Assembly: GCA_016870215.1 (NCBI GenBank)
Contig: VGCD01000007.1
Span: forward strand, 1 to 64,000
Reading direction: 5' to 3'
Source of the DNA: Actinomycetota bacterium
GTDB taxonomy: Bacteria > Actinomycetota > Acidimicrobiia > Acidimicrobiales > Ilumatobacteraceae
Length of the DNA stretch: 64,000 nt
The position numbers were made by a program, and so were the translations under genes. Below, piece by piece: positions 51,130 through 59,346 of the stretch. Position 1 is the stretch's first letter; every line of letters begins with the position of its first letter. The notes under the pieces were generated by a model. That model made no database searches, was not told the DNA's origin, and saw only the letters and a list, made by a program, of their open reading frames with translations.

Positions 51130-52308
51130 GTGACTACTCCATTCAGTGGAACTCTCGCCGCAGGGTGGGAGTCCGTACGCGAGGTGTTCGCCGACAACTT
51201 TGCATCGCAAGGTGAAGTGGGAGCCGCAGTCAGCATTTTTCACCGGGGCAAGTGCGTGGTGGACCTCATCGGTGGCTTCACAGACAAGACCGATTCCATT
51301 CCCTATTCGAAGGACACACTGCAGTTGGTGTTCAGCACCACAAAGGGCATCGCCGCCATCGCACTTGCGATGCTCGTCGACCGGGGCCTGGTGGATTACG
51401 ACGACCTTGTGGTCGAGCATTGGCCAGAGTTCGGCCAGCACGGAAAGGACGAAGCAACAATTGCGCAACTGGTGTCGCACCAGTGTGGCTTGTACGCAGT
51501 TGACGGCCCACTGACAATCGAGGAAGCACTTGATTGGAACACCATCACTGCTCGTCTTGCGGCCACCGCACCGCGTTGGCCAATTGGTACGGCGCACGGC
51601 TATCACGCACTCACGTACGGATGGCTCATTGGTGAGGTCATTCGACGTGTCGACGGTCGTTCCCCAGGACGTTTCGTTCAAGAAGAGATTGCAGAACCAC
51701 TTGGAGTTGAGATGTACATCGGGTTGCCGGCCGAGCAGGAGCCCCGCGTATCTGACGTCACTACGCAGCGGTCGACGAAGAAGGAATCAAAAGTCGATCC
51801 GAAAATCGCAGCAATGATTGAAAAGTTCATGGGACCTGGCACACCAGCACATGACGCATTGTCGCTCGGGGGAGTGTTCGGCGACGGCGCCTTCAATCAG
51901 CCGCGAGTGCGTGCTGCTGAAATTCCGGCCGCAAACGGCATTTCGAATGCTCGTTCGCTTGCGACCATTTATGCAGCGACAATGCAAGAGGTAAACGGTA
52001 CGCAATTGTTGTCATCAGCCGTTCGTGAACGAGCCGCGCGGACGGTCACGCCCGAGAATGAACCAGACAAGTGTTTGGTGTTGGGAACAACATTTGGCAT
52101 GGGCTTCATGACCAGCGGACCATTCGTGCCAATGGCTGGACCCGGAAGTTTCGGTCACCCAGGTGCCGGCGGCTCTGTCGCGTTTGCGCAACCGTCGCGC
52201 GAGTTGGCCTTTGCGTATGTGATGAATGCGATGTCAGCGAATCTTGCTGGCGACCTCAGGTCGCAAGCGCTCATCAAGGCTGCGTCGACGGTTGCAGATT
52301 CGCTCTGA
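51130..52308 (+). CDS. Serine hydrolase of the beta-lactamase/EstB family
   Basis: A 392-residue class-C beta-lactamase-fold hydrolase. The nucleophile motif SxxK is Ser69-Thr-Thr-Lys72 (FSTTKG), the YxN-like element is YHA in HGYHALTYGW, and GHPGAGGS near the end takes the KTG position. Such proteins are esterases or D-peptidases; there is no signal peptide, so a cytoplasmic esterase is likely. GTG 51130 follows the preceding stop by 7 nt with CTGAGG upstream. The 3' end overlaps the convergent MFS gene by 35 bases. Confidence 0.9.
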   Translation: MTTPFSGTLAAGWESVREVFADNFASQGEVGAAVSIFHRGKCVVDLIGGFTDKTDSIPYSKDTLQLVFSTTKGIAAIALAMLVDRGLVDYDDLVVEHWPEFGQHGKDEATIAQLVSHQCGLYAVDGPLTIEEALDWNTITARLAATAPRWPIGTAHGYHALTYGWLIGEVIRRVDGRSPGRFVQEEIAEPLGVEMYIGLPAEQEPRVSDVTTQRSTKKESKVDPKIAAMIEKFMGPGTPAHDALSLGGVFGDGAFNQPRVRAAEIPAANGISNARSLATIYAATMQEVNGTQLLSSAVRERAARTVTPENEPDKCLVLGTTFGMGFMTSGPFVPMAGPGSFGHPGAGGSVAFAQPSRELAFAYVMNAMSANLAGDLRSQALIKAASTVADSL

Positions 52309-53506
52309 GCGTGCGAGTGAACATCAGATAGGTGATGCTCGCTGCAGCCGCTGCAGCAGCAAAAATTACGATTGTTGGCCGTACGCCGATGGCGTCAGAA
52401 GTGATACCGGCAAGAATGCTGGTGACGCTCAGCATCAATGTGACGAGGGCAAAGTCGCCGGCCATCACGCGCCCACGAAGTGCATCTGGCGATTCCATTT
52501 GAAGTCCATAGGTGGACAACGTCCACTGAGCACCGCCACCTAAGTGGGCGAGAGCCACTGCAACTCCGGCGATGATGATGGACGGTGATACCGCTGCTCC
52601 GACGTAACAAATGGAAAACACCAAGCCCGAGATGCCACAGATGTGCAGAATGCGTCGCATGTCACCGCCCGCCATCCGTGCGGCAATGATTGGCCCAAGA
52701 CCGCTGCCGATACCGCGCGCACCAAAAAGCAGTCCGCGACCAGTGTCACCTGCGTTGAATGCACTCGATGCGAGCACGGGTATCTGGCTAACGATGCCAG
52801 CGCCAACAGCAAACGTGAGCTTTGAACACATCAGCGCAAAGATCACTTTGTCCTGGCGAGCAAGTTGCACTGCTTCTTTCGTGTCGCGCATCGGTCGCAT
52901 CTTGCGTGATGCCTGCTCGGGTGAGCGCTCCTCCTGCATCTTTCCCCGCACGAGTGCGACCGCACCTGCTGCGACAAAGAAGGTGATGGAGTCAGTCACA
53001 AATGAAGCGGTGCGCCCGAAGATGTCGGCATAGACCCCACCAAGTGCAGCGCCAACCGCGAGCATGACTCCCCATGTGCTGCCGAACAGCGAATTGGCAA
53101 GGCGCAGGTCGTCCTCGTTGTCGACCAAGTTCGGTACCGCTGCTTCTGTCGCTGGTCGCACGAAAGCAGCGAGACCCGAGATGATGCACTGGGCAAGAAA
53201 TGCGACCCAGACACCAACTGAGTCGGTCAAGAGCAAGGCAAGTGCGGCGATACCTTGACCAAGCGACACCAGCACGAGAATTGTCTTTCGATCAAACCGG
53301 TCTGCTGCAGCTCCTGCAACTGGAGACATGAGGAACGATGGCAAGGTGAGCGAGACCAACACCAGTGACACGAGAAACTTCGACCCAGTGAGATCTTCCA
53401 CGAGGCCGGCCAGCGCGACGAACGTAAACCAATCACCGAGGTACGAAACAACTTGGGCGAAGAACAAGTTGCGGACATCGCCATTGCGACGAAGAAGCGA
53501 GAACAT
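52274..53506 (-). CDS. MFS transporter (EntS/MFS_3-like)
   Basis: A 410-residue transporter with about twelve hydrophobic segments. FAQVVSYLGDWFTFVALAGL at the start and GAAADRFDRKTILV after TM2 mark the MFS_3 (enterobactin exporter-like) group. Efflux of a small molecule is expected; the substrate is unknown. The ATG begins 1 nt after the nitronate monooxygenase stop, in one minus-strand unit with that gene and the geranylgeranyl-reductase-like gene. Confidence 0.9.
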   Translation of the reverse strand: MFSLLRRNGDVRNLFFAQVVSYLGDWFTFVALAGLVEDLTGSKFLVSLVLVSLTLPSFLMSPVAGAAADRFDRKTILVLVSLGQGIAALALLLTDSVGVWVAFLAQCIISGLAAFVRPATEAAVPNLVDNEDDLRLANSLFGSTWGVMLAVGAALGGVYADIFGRTASFVTDSITFFVAAGAVALVRGKMQEERSPEQASRKMRPMRDTKEAVQLARQDKVIFALMCSKLTFAVGAGIVSQIPVLASSAFNAGDTGRGLLFGARGIGSGLGPIIAARMAGGDMRRILHICGISGLVFSICYVGAAVSPSIIIAGVAVALAHLGGGAQWTLSTYGLQMESPDALRGRVMAGDFALVTLMLSVTSILAGITSDAIGVRPTIVIFAAAAAAASITYLMFTRTLRANLQPSTQP

Positions 53507-53507
53507 G

Positions 53508-54473
53508 TCAGCGCACGTGTCGCGAAGCGTGTGACAGAGCCTGCTCTGCTTCTTTCACAATCGTGTGAACCAATTCACCTGCAGGAACCAACGAAGTGAT
53601 CGCGCCAGCACCTTGACCTGCTGGCATGAACTCTCTCTTCGGGTCGGCAACGACACCGTCTGATGGTCCCAGGTGATTAACGCCTGCGCGGCTGGAGATA
53701 ATGAATTGTTCGGGGAAGGACTTCAGCTCTTCCGGATGCTCATCGAAGTGTTGTGTCCATTCGGTGCGCACGACGCGACAGGTCTTGCCCGTATAGGCGC
53801 GGGACACAACGGTGTCGTCTTCGGCTATGGAGAGCAGCATCTCTTTGTAACCATTTGCTGTGCGAGCTTCGGGTGTCGCGATGAAACGAGTGCCCATCCA
53901 CACTCCGTCAGCGCCGAGAGTGAGGGCAGCGGCAAGGCCGCGCCCGTCGAACAGTCCGCCTGCGGCCACGACCGGAACCTTGTCGCCGACCGCATCGACA
54001 ACTTGTGGCACGAGTGCCATCGTCGCAACTGTGCCTGTGTGTCCACCGGCTTCGGTGCCCTGTGCCACCACGAAGTCACAACCAGTTGTGACGGCTGCAA
54101 CCGCGTGGCGAACTTTGCCGCACATCGAGCCAACCAAGATGTTGTGTTTGTGTAGTTCAGTGATGACATCGCGTGGCACACCCAGTCCTGCAACGTAGAT
54201 ACGAGCCCCACCAGCAATGATCTCGCGCACGCCATCTTCGACATGTTGGGGCGATGCAGTGAGTAGGTCAACACCAAAGGGCTTTGCCGTGAGCTTCTTC
54301 ACTTCAGCAATTTCGTTGCGAAGCGTCGCCATGTCCATTGTCGATGCGCCCAATGTTCCGATGCCACCTGCTTCAGAGACCGCGGCAGCCAAGTGGTGGT
54401 AAGAGACGCCACCCATGCCGGCGAGCATCACCGGTAGTTCGATGTCGAGGAGTTCGGTGAGTCGTGTGCGCAT
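53508..54473 (-). CDS. Nitronate monooxygenase (2-nitropropane dioxygenase family)
   Basis: A 321-residue FMN TIM-barrel protein: PVMLAGMGGVSYHHLAAAVSEAGG, PFGVDLL, CDFVVAQGTEAGGHTG (FMN phosphate and substrate loop) and VPVVAAGGLFDGRG, GADGVWMGTRF. It should oxidise nitronates such as propionate-3-nitronate to remove toxic nitro compounds; some relatives act as enoyl reductases. ATG 54473 starts right at the conserved region, 25 nt behind the upstream stop; TACGGT lies 8 nt before it. Confidence 0.92.
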   Translation of the reverse strand: MRTRLTELLDIELPVMLAGMGGVSYHHLAAAVSEAGGIGTLGASTMDMATLRNEIAEVKKLTAKPFGVDLLTASPQHVEDGVREIIAGGARIYVAGLGVPRDVITELHKHNILVGSMCGKVRHAVAAVTTGCDFVVAQGTEAGGHTGTVATMALVPQVVDAVGDKVPVVAAGGLFDGRGLAAALTLGADGVWMGTRFIATPEARTANGYKEMLLSIAEDDTVVSRAYTGKTCRVVRTEWTQHFDEHPEELKSFPEQFIISSRAGVNHLGPSDGVVADPKREFMPAGQGAGAITSLVPAGELVHTIVKEAEQALSHASRHVR

Positions 54474-54498
54474 GAACGACAACCGTAGTGCGCTGACT

Positions 54499-55716
54499 TC
54501 AGTCGATGAATGCCCCGGGTCGTTTAAGAAAGCCTTTGTGCCATCGGTCTGGGGTGAATAATGCAGCGCGTGGCTCGTCCTCGAACATCCACCGAGCAAA
54601 ATTTCGGCGAGTCCATGAATTCATGTTGACGATTCGAAGTGCACCCTCTGCGCCACGGCGGCGCGCGAGAACCTTCCCGAGCAGTGTTGACATGCGATGG
54701 TCTGCGTAGAAGTGGTGACTCATCGATTTCTCGTATGCGCTGCACACCTCCGCCGCACTATTGCCGTGGTTGTGGATTGCTTCGGCAGCTACTTGGCCAG
54801 TCAACAGTGCTTGACCGATGCCTTCGCCCGTCAGCGAGTCAGTCGCGCACACTGCATCACCGACGAAGAGCACACGTCCGAGCGTCTTTGTTGCGTCATT
54901 GACTCGGGCAGGAATGGGCCACGCTGTATGGCGGTCCTCAAACACCGCATCGGGCCCGAGGGCTGCGATCACGTGCTCACGTTGCTTCAAGTCGTTCCAT
55001 GCATTCTTCATGAATTGCACGCTGTGTCCGGCGTTGCGCAACACCCCAAAACCGATGTTGGCTCGATTGCCCGGTAACGGGAATGACCACGCATATCCAG
55101 GGAGCAGATCTGGTTCGAACCAGACGATGAGTTTGGTGCGTGCATCACCTGTGACGTTGCTGACGTATTGGCGGAACGCGTGCCACTCACCGAGGTAACT
55201 GTCGATGCCAACACCGAGGAATTTGCGAACTGGTGACCACATGCCGTCTGCTGCGATGAGGTAGTCAGATTCAAAGGTGACTGTCGCACCCTGGGCATCG
55301 ATGCATGAGATGCGCACACAGTCATCGTTGCGATCTACGGAGGTGAATGTTGTTCCCTCATGAACAACGGCATCTGCATCTCTTGCTTGATTCAACAATG
55401 CTTGGTCCAACTGTTGTCGTGGGGCGATGGCGGCGAAGAGCCCTTGTGAGGTCGGAAGATCTAGCGAGACTCTTCGACCAGACGGTGTGCGAAGTTCGAT
55501 CTCGTGACACGGCTGCCAGTCGGCGACTCGCGACCGGTCGAACCCGAGCTCGTCGAGGATGCGCAGAGCACCGGTGGTGAGGCCGTCGCCGCAACACTTG
55601 TCGCGCGGGAAGGTCGCCTTGTCGATGATGGTCACGCGGTGACCAGTCCGAGTCAGTGAAATCGCGGCTGCACTTCCTGCGGGGCCGCCGCCGACGATGG
55701 TGACTGTGAGGGGCAC
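54499..55716 (-). CDS. FAD-dependent oxidoreductase, geranylgeranyl reductase family
   Basis: A 405-residue flavoprotein: VTIVGGGPAGSAAAISL (FAD), FPRDKCCGDGLTTGAL (the family's PRxKxCGG-like motif), YLIAADGMWSPVR (DG) and VLFVGDAVCATDSLTGEGIGQAL (GD). Members reduce prenyl double bonds, for example in menaquinone or lipid side chains, or hydroxylate small molecules. The CCGDG variant and missing context leave the substrate open. GTG 55716 lies 8 nt behind a TAACCT hexamer. It is divergent from the SDR at 55821. Confidence 0.9.
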   Translation of the reverse strand: MPLTVTIVGGGPAGSAAAISLTRTGHRVTIIDKATFPRDKCCGDGLTTGALRILDELGFDRSRVADWQPCHEIELRTPSGRRVSLDLPTSQGLFAAIAPRQQLDQALLNQARDADAVVHEGTTFTSVDRNDDCVRISCIDAQGATVTFESDYLIAADGMWSPVRKFLGVGIDSYLGEWHAFRQYVSNVTGDARTKLIVWFEPDLLPGYAWSFPLPGNRANIGFGVLRNAGHSVQFMKNAWNDLKQREHVIAALGPDAVFEDRHTAWPIPARVNDATKTLGRVLFVGDAVCATDSLTGEGIGQALLTGQVAAEAIHNHGNSAAEVCSAYEKSMSHHFYADHRMSTLLGKVLARRRGAEGALRIVNMNSWTRRNFARWMFEDEPRAALFTPDRWHKGFLKRPGAFID

Positions 55717-55724
55717 GACGCAAG

Positions 55725-55730
55725 AGGTTA
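55725..55730 (-). promoter_or_regulatory. Predicted -10 hexamer, geranylgeranyl-reductase-like gene
   Basis: TAACCT on the minus strand lies 8 nt before the GTG at 55716. Confidence 0.4.
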
Positions 55731-55820
55731 GGTCTGTGTCGTCGATAAGTCCCGTTGGAGCAGTCGTTCCTATGATGAAAGCCGGATTGCACTCACGCTC
55801 CAAGACGGGAGAGAAGAACA

Positions 55821-56738
55821 ATGGCTCGATTGTGTGAAGGACGTGTCGCGGTTGTCACTGGCGGCGCGCGCGGAATCGGACGCGAACACTCGTTGAGCCT
55901 CGCGCGTCACGGTGCCAAGGTCGTGGTGAATGACCTCGGTGGAAATATGGACGGTACCGGGGACGACAAGTCACCCGCCCAGCAGGTAGTCGATGAAATC
56001 ACCGCAATGGGTGGTGAAGCGGTTGCTAACGGTGATGACGTCTCGTCATGGGATGGCGCCAAGCGACTGATCGACACCGCAGTCGACGCTTTCGGTGATC
56101 TCCATGTTGTCATCAACAACGCCGGCATCCTGCGCGACCGAATGTTGACCAACATGACTGAAGAGGAATGGGACGCGGTCATCAAGGTGCACTTGAAGGG
56201 CACGTTTGCTCCGGCACGTCATGCCGCTGCGTATTGGCGTGAGCAACACAAAGCCGGGAAACCGGTGAGCGGTCGCATCATCAACACCACTTCGGTGTCA
56301 GGTATTTATGGAAATCCCGGACAGACCAACTACGGCGCAGCCAAGGCGGGTATCGCTTCGTTCACCGTCATCGCTGCGCTCGAGCTTGCGCGTTACAACG
56401 TCACAGTCAACGCCGTTGCACCGGTGGCGCTCACGCGAATGACAGAGAACTTGAGCGCTGCCCCTGCAAACGATGCTGAGCGTGACATGCGCTCTCCTCG
56501 ATGGATTGCTCCGATTGCAACGTGGCTCGCATCACCTGAGGCAGCCCATGTCACCGGCCGTGTATTCGAGGCAAGTGGGCAGGTGCTTGCAATCGCGGAA
56601 GGTTGGCACCGAGGTCCACGCGTCAAGCCGGTTGACGATGCTGAAGCACTCGGCCCGATTGTTGAAGAACTGTTGTCAAAGGCTCGCAAGAACGCCGGCA
56701 TGAACGGCGAAGACGGCCACCCGCCTCAGCCCGCCTGA
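55821..56738 (+). CDS. SDR, MFE-2/HSD17B4-type 3-hydroxyacyl-CoA dehydrogenase
   Basis: A 305-residue SDR, a paralogue of the one at 41139: TGGARGIGREHS, VVNDLGGNMDGTGDDKSPAQQVV, NNAGILRDRML, TTSVSGIYGNPGQTNYGAAK. GGGAGAGAAG just before the ATG is a usable ribosome site. In eukaryotic MFE-2 this domain is fused to the MaoC-type hydratase. Here the hydratase is the next gene, 70 bp downstream, which supports (3R)-hydroxyacyl-CoA oxidation in beta-oxidation. Confidence 0.92.
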   Translation: MARLCEGRVAVVTGGARGIGREHSLSLARHGAKVVVNDLGGNMDGTGDDKSPAQQVVDEITAMGGEAVANGDDVSSWDGAKRLIDTAVDAFGDLHVVINNAGILRDRMLTNMTEEEWDAVIKVHLKGTFAPARHAAAYWREQHKAGKPVSGRIINTTSVSGIYGNPGQTNYGAAKAGIASFTVIAALELARYNVTVNAVAPVALTRMTENLSAAPANDAERDMRSPRWIAPIATWLASPEAAHVTGRVFEASGQVLAIAEGWHRGPRVKPVDDAEALGPIVEELLSKARKNAGMNGEDGHPPQPA

Positions 56739-56770
56739 TTCTGACAGCAACACACCCAAATACATATCGC

Positions 56771-56790
56771 ACAACATCACACAACATCAC
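56771..56790. repeat. 10-bp direct repeat before the MaoC-type hydratase gene
   Basis: ACAACATCAC occurs twice in tandem, followed by ACAC, in an AC-rich, G-poor stretch just before the GGAGAT ribosome site of the next gene. Such a stretch would be unstructured RNA and may favour ribosome loading. Confidence 0.6.
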
Positions 56791-56808
56791 ACACGGAGAT
56801 ACACGAAC

Positions 56809-57651
56809 ATGCCACTTAATCCTGATGCAGTCGGTTCAGTAGGTGAACCAGGCGAAGCCACATGGACCAGCAAGGACGCATTGCTTTATGCAGTGAGTGT
56901 CGGTGCCGGAACAGAGGAACTTCAGTACACGACAGAGAACACGAAAGATGTGTCGCAGAAAGTGTTGCCAACATTCCCGGTTGTCGTGACATCAGGCGGA
57001 ATGGGCGCCATGTCGAAGATCGGAACCTTCAACCCAGCGATGTTGGTTCATGGTCAGCAGGCCGTGACATTGCATCGACCGATTCCGGTGTCCGGAACTG
57101 CGGTGCTCACCGGACGCATCGTGGCGATGCACGACAAAGGAAAGGCTGCCGTCGTGGTCACGGCTACGGATGCAGTCGACAAGGCTGACGGAAAGACCTT
57201 GTGGACGTCGACGAACTCGCTGTTCATTCGTGGGGAAGGCGGATGGGGTGGCGACCGTGGTCCCAGTGGTCCCCAGAACGTTCCACCAGATCGTGCTCCT
57301 GATTTCGAAGTGACGTATCAGACGACCAAAGACCAGGCATTGGTGTATCGCTTGAACGGCGACCGGAACCCTCTGCACAGCGACCCTTCATTCGCAAAGA
57401 TGGGCGGGTTTGATCAGCCGATTCTTCACGGACTCTGCACCTACGGATTCACCGGTCGCGCACTTCTTCATTCACTGTGCGGCGGCGACTCAGACAAGTT
57501 CCGTCATATCGAAGGTCGTTTTGCTTCCCCCGTACTTCCTGGTGAAGCACTGACGGTTCGCATCTGGAAAACAGAAGCCGGACAAGCCGTGTTCACGACA
57601 TCAGTTGGCGATCGAGTGGTTCTCGACCAAGGACTCGTTCGCTTCGACTAA
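56809..57651 (+). CDS. MaoC-type enoyl-CoA hydratase 2
   Basis: A 280-residue double hot-dog protein like the hydratase part of MFE-2: N-terminal YAVSVGAGTEELQYTTEN, and the C-terminal catalytic segment YRLNGDRNPLHSDP (Asp and His dyad) with GFDQPILHGLCTYG. It hydrates trans-2-enoyl-CoA to (3R)-hydroxyacyl-CoA, the substrate of the SDR encoded upstream. GGAGAT lies 10 nt before the ATG. Its stop overlaps the convergent gene's stop by 4 bases. Confidence 0.93.
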   Translation: MPLNPDAVGSVGEPGEATWTSKDALLYAVSVGAGTEELQYTTENTKDVSQKVLPTFPVVVTSGGMGAMSKIGTFNPAMLVHGQQAVTLHRPIPVSGTAVLTGRIVAMHDKGKAAVVVTATDAVDKADGKTLWTSTNSLFIRGEGGWGGDRGPSGPQNVPPDRAPDFEVTYQTTKDQALVYRLNGDRNPLHSDPSFAKMGGFDQPILHGLCTYGFTGRALLHSLCGGDSDKFRHIEGRFASPVLPGEALTVRIWKTEAGQAVFTTSVGDRVVLDQGLVRFD

Positions 57652-58625
57652 GCGAGAAGCGGCTTCAACTTGGTTGCAATGGTCTGCACATGACGCATGA
57701 CCATGTCCTCAGGCATGCCTGCAATAGACGCCCACAAGAACATGGTGTCAACGGGGGCATCCGCTGCTGTTTGTTTCATGTGGTCAGCAATCACGTCGGC
57801 TATTCCATACGCAAACGACGACATCGATGAGCTCTCAGGTTTGTTGAGCAGTCGTTCAGGGTCAACTGGGCGAGGTGTGGGGTAGTCGGTGCCTTCGACA
57901 CCTGCTGCCTTGTACGTGTCGAACATGTGTCGAACATGCTCACGCACGACGGGCCAATCACGATCTGGGTCGTCGGACACGAAACCTTGAATGGAACCTC
58001 CCATGCGCGCTATCGACACGTCGTGGCCGGCCTCTTCAAGACCAGCTTTGTAGTGCGGCCACATCTCACCCTTTGGTGTGAGCAATCCTTCTCCGAGAAT
58101 TCCTGCACGGCGTGCGCCTTGTGGTCCTCCGTATCCCATCCAAATGGGAATGTGCTGCTGCACAGGTTTTGGGGTGACTGGCGATTCGGGGGACCACATC
58201 GCACGTATCTGTTTCGCGCGATCATCGTTGGTTGAGTAGCGAGTCTTCAGGTTGGCGCCGTACAGATCGAATTCAGGCACTCGGTAGCCGGCTCCGAGCC
58301 CAAGTTCGAGCCGACCATTGCTGAGAATGTCAACGATGGCCGCATCTTCGGCGAGAGCTGCAGCCGGTTGTAGTGGGCCCAAAAGGATCGCTGTTCCGAT
58401 ACGTATGGACTTTGTGCGCGCAGCGACTGCAGCGGCCATTGTGAGAGGTCGGGGTAGGTATCCGTCGGCAAAGAGATGATGTTCTGAGAACCACACAGAG
58501 TCGATGCCGAGGTGCTCAGCTTCTTGACAGACTTCGATTGCAAAGTCATAGACGCGGTTGATCGGTCGATGGAATTGTTCCGGATTGCGCAAGTCGAATT
58601 GAAGACCAATTTTCACGTTTGCCAT
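57648..58625 (-). CDS. LLM-class F420-dependent oxidoreductase
   Basis: A 325-residue luciferase-like protein: ANVKIGLQFDLRNP, DSVWFSEHHLF (EHH loop), IGTAILLGPLQPAAALAEDAA, GRLELGLGAGY. This is the bacterial-luciferase-like arrangement shared by F420- and FMN-dependent enzymes; F420 is likely in this genome. The substrate is unknown. The open frame runs 68 codons upstream into nucS, but ATG 58625 is at the conserved start, 4 nt behind the nucS stop. Confidence 0.9.
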   Translation of the reverse strand: MANVKIGLQFDLRNPEQFHRPINRVYDFAIEVCQEAEHLGIDSVWFSEHHLFADGYLPRPLTMAAAVAARTKSIRIGTAILLGPLQPAAALAEDAAIVDILSNGRLELGLGAGYRVPEFDLYGANLKTRYSTNDDRAKQIRAMWSPESPVTPKPVQQHIPIWMGYGGPQGARRAGILGEGLLTPKGEMWPHYKAGLEEAGHDVSIARMGGSIQGFVSDDPDRDWPVVREHVRHMFDTYKAAGVEGTDYPTPRPVDPERLLNKPESSSMSSFAYGIADVIADHMKQTAADAPVDTMFLWASIAGMPEDMVMRHVQTIATKLKPLLA

Positions 58626-58629
58626 CTTG

Positions 58630-59289
58630 TCAGAAGAGGGTGAGATCTGCCGGCTTGTTACCGCGAAGCACGTCGTAGTCCACTTCAACGCATGCGATGT
58701 CGCGAGATTCGGCGAGTGTGCGAGCTTGTGGCTTGATGCTTTGGGCAACGAAGATGCCGCGAACCAACCCCAGAGCGGGGTCGCGGCGCAAGTATTCGAG
58801 ATAGCGAGCCAACTGTTCGACGCCATCAATGTCGCCCCGGCGCTTCACTTCAATCGCGACGGTGTCGCCTTGTTCGTCGCGACAGAGCAAGTCAACAGGT
58901 CCGATTGCCGTTTGGTATTCCCGTCGTACGAGGCGCAGTCCACTTTCAATATGTTCCGGTAACGCAGCCAAGAGCTCTTGTAGATGAGCTTCGACACCGT
59001 CTTTCGACAAGCCAGGGTCCTCGCCAAGCTCATGTGCCGAATCGCTGAGTACTTCGCGAAGAAAGATCGTGAGGGTCTCACCCTTGGTGTTCGTCACTTC
59101 CCATCGATCACCGAATTCGGTGATTGTGTTGGGGGCGTTCATCCAATTGAGTGGTTTGTATGCACCACCGTCAGCGTGAATAGCAACGCAACCATCAGCC
59201 TTCACCATGATGAGACGGTTCGCCTCTGGCAATGTTGACTCGAGACGACCGGCGTAAGACACTGAACATCGAGCAATAACCAGCCTCAT
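58630..59289 (-). CDS. nucS: Mismatch-specific endonuclease NucS
   Basis: A 219-residue protein matching NucS/Endo[18 protein letters not shown] start, [24 protein letters not shown]-binding part, and nuclease domain [23 protein letters not shown] (D...ExK) followed by QLARYLEYL. The C-terminus ADLTLF resembles the beta-clamp-binding tail of mycobacterial NucS. It starts MutS/MutL-independent mismatch repair in actinobacteria and archaea. GGAGGA lies 7-8 nt before ATG 59289 and decides the start. Confidence 0.95.
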   Translation of the reverse strand: MRLVIARCSVSYAGRLESTLPEANRLIMVKADGCVAIHADGGAYKPLNWMNAPNTITEFGDRWEVTNTKGETLTIFLREVLSDSAHELGEDPGLSKDGVEAHLQELLAALPEHIESGLRLVRREYQTAIGPVDLLCRDEQGDTVAIEVKRRGDIDGVEQLARYLEYLRRDPALGLVRGIFVAQSIKPQARTLAESRDIACVEVDYDVLRGNKPADLTLF

Positions 59290-59306
59290 GTTCGCGTCCT
59301 CCTCGT

Positions 59307-59323
59307 GCACGGCGACCCCGTGC
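59307..59323. terminator. Hairpin between the UbiB kinase gene and nucS
   Basis: GCACGG-CGACC-CCGTGC is a perfect 6-bp stem with a 5-nt loop, downstream of the UbiB stop on the minus strand and just before the nucS ribosome site. It could attenuate read-through or mask initiation. There is no U-tract. Confidence 0.35.
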
Positions 59324-59346
59324 TCGTCTCAAATGTAGAGAGACTG

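Noticed and set aside
51025-51681. A 218-codon open frame antisense to the serine hydrolase gene
   Set aside because: It is a shadow of the SxxK hydrolase and the LLM enzyme; the product has no family features.
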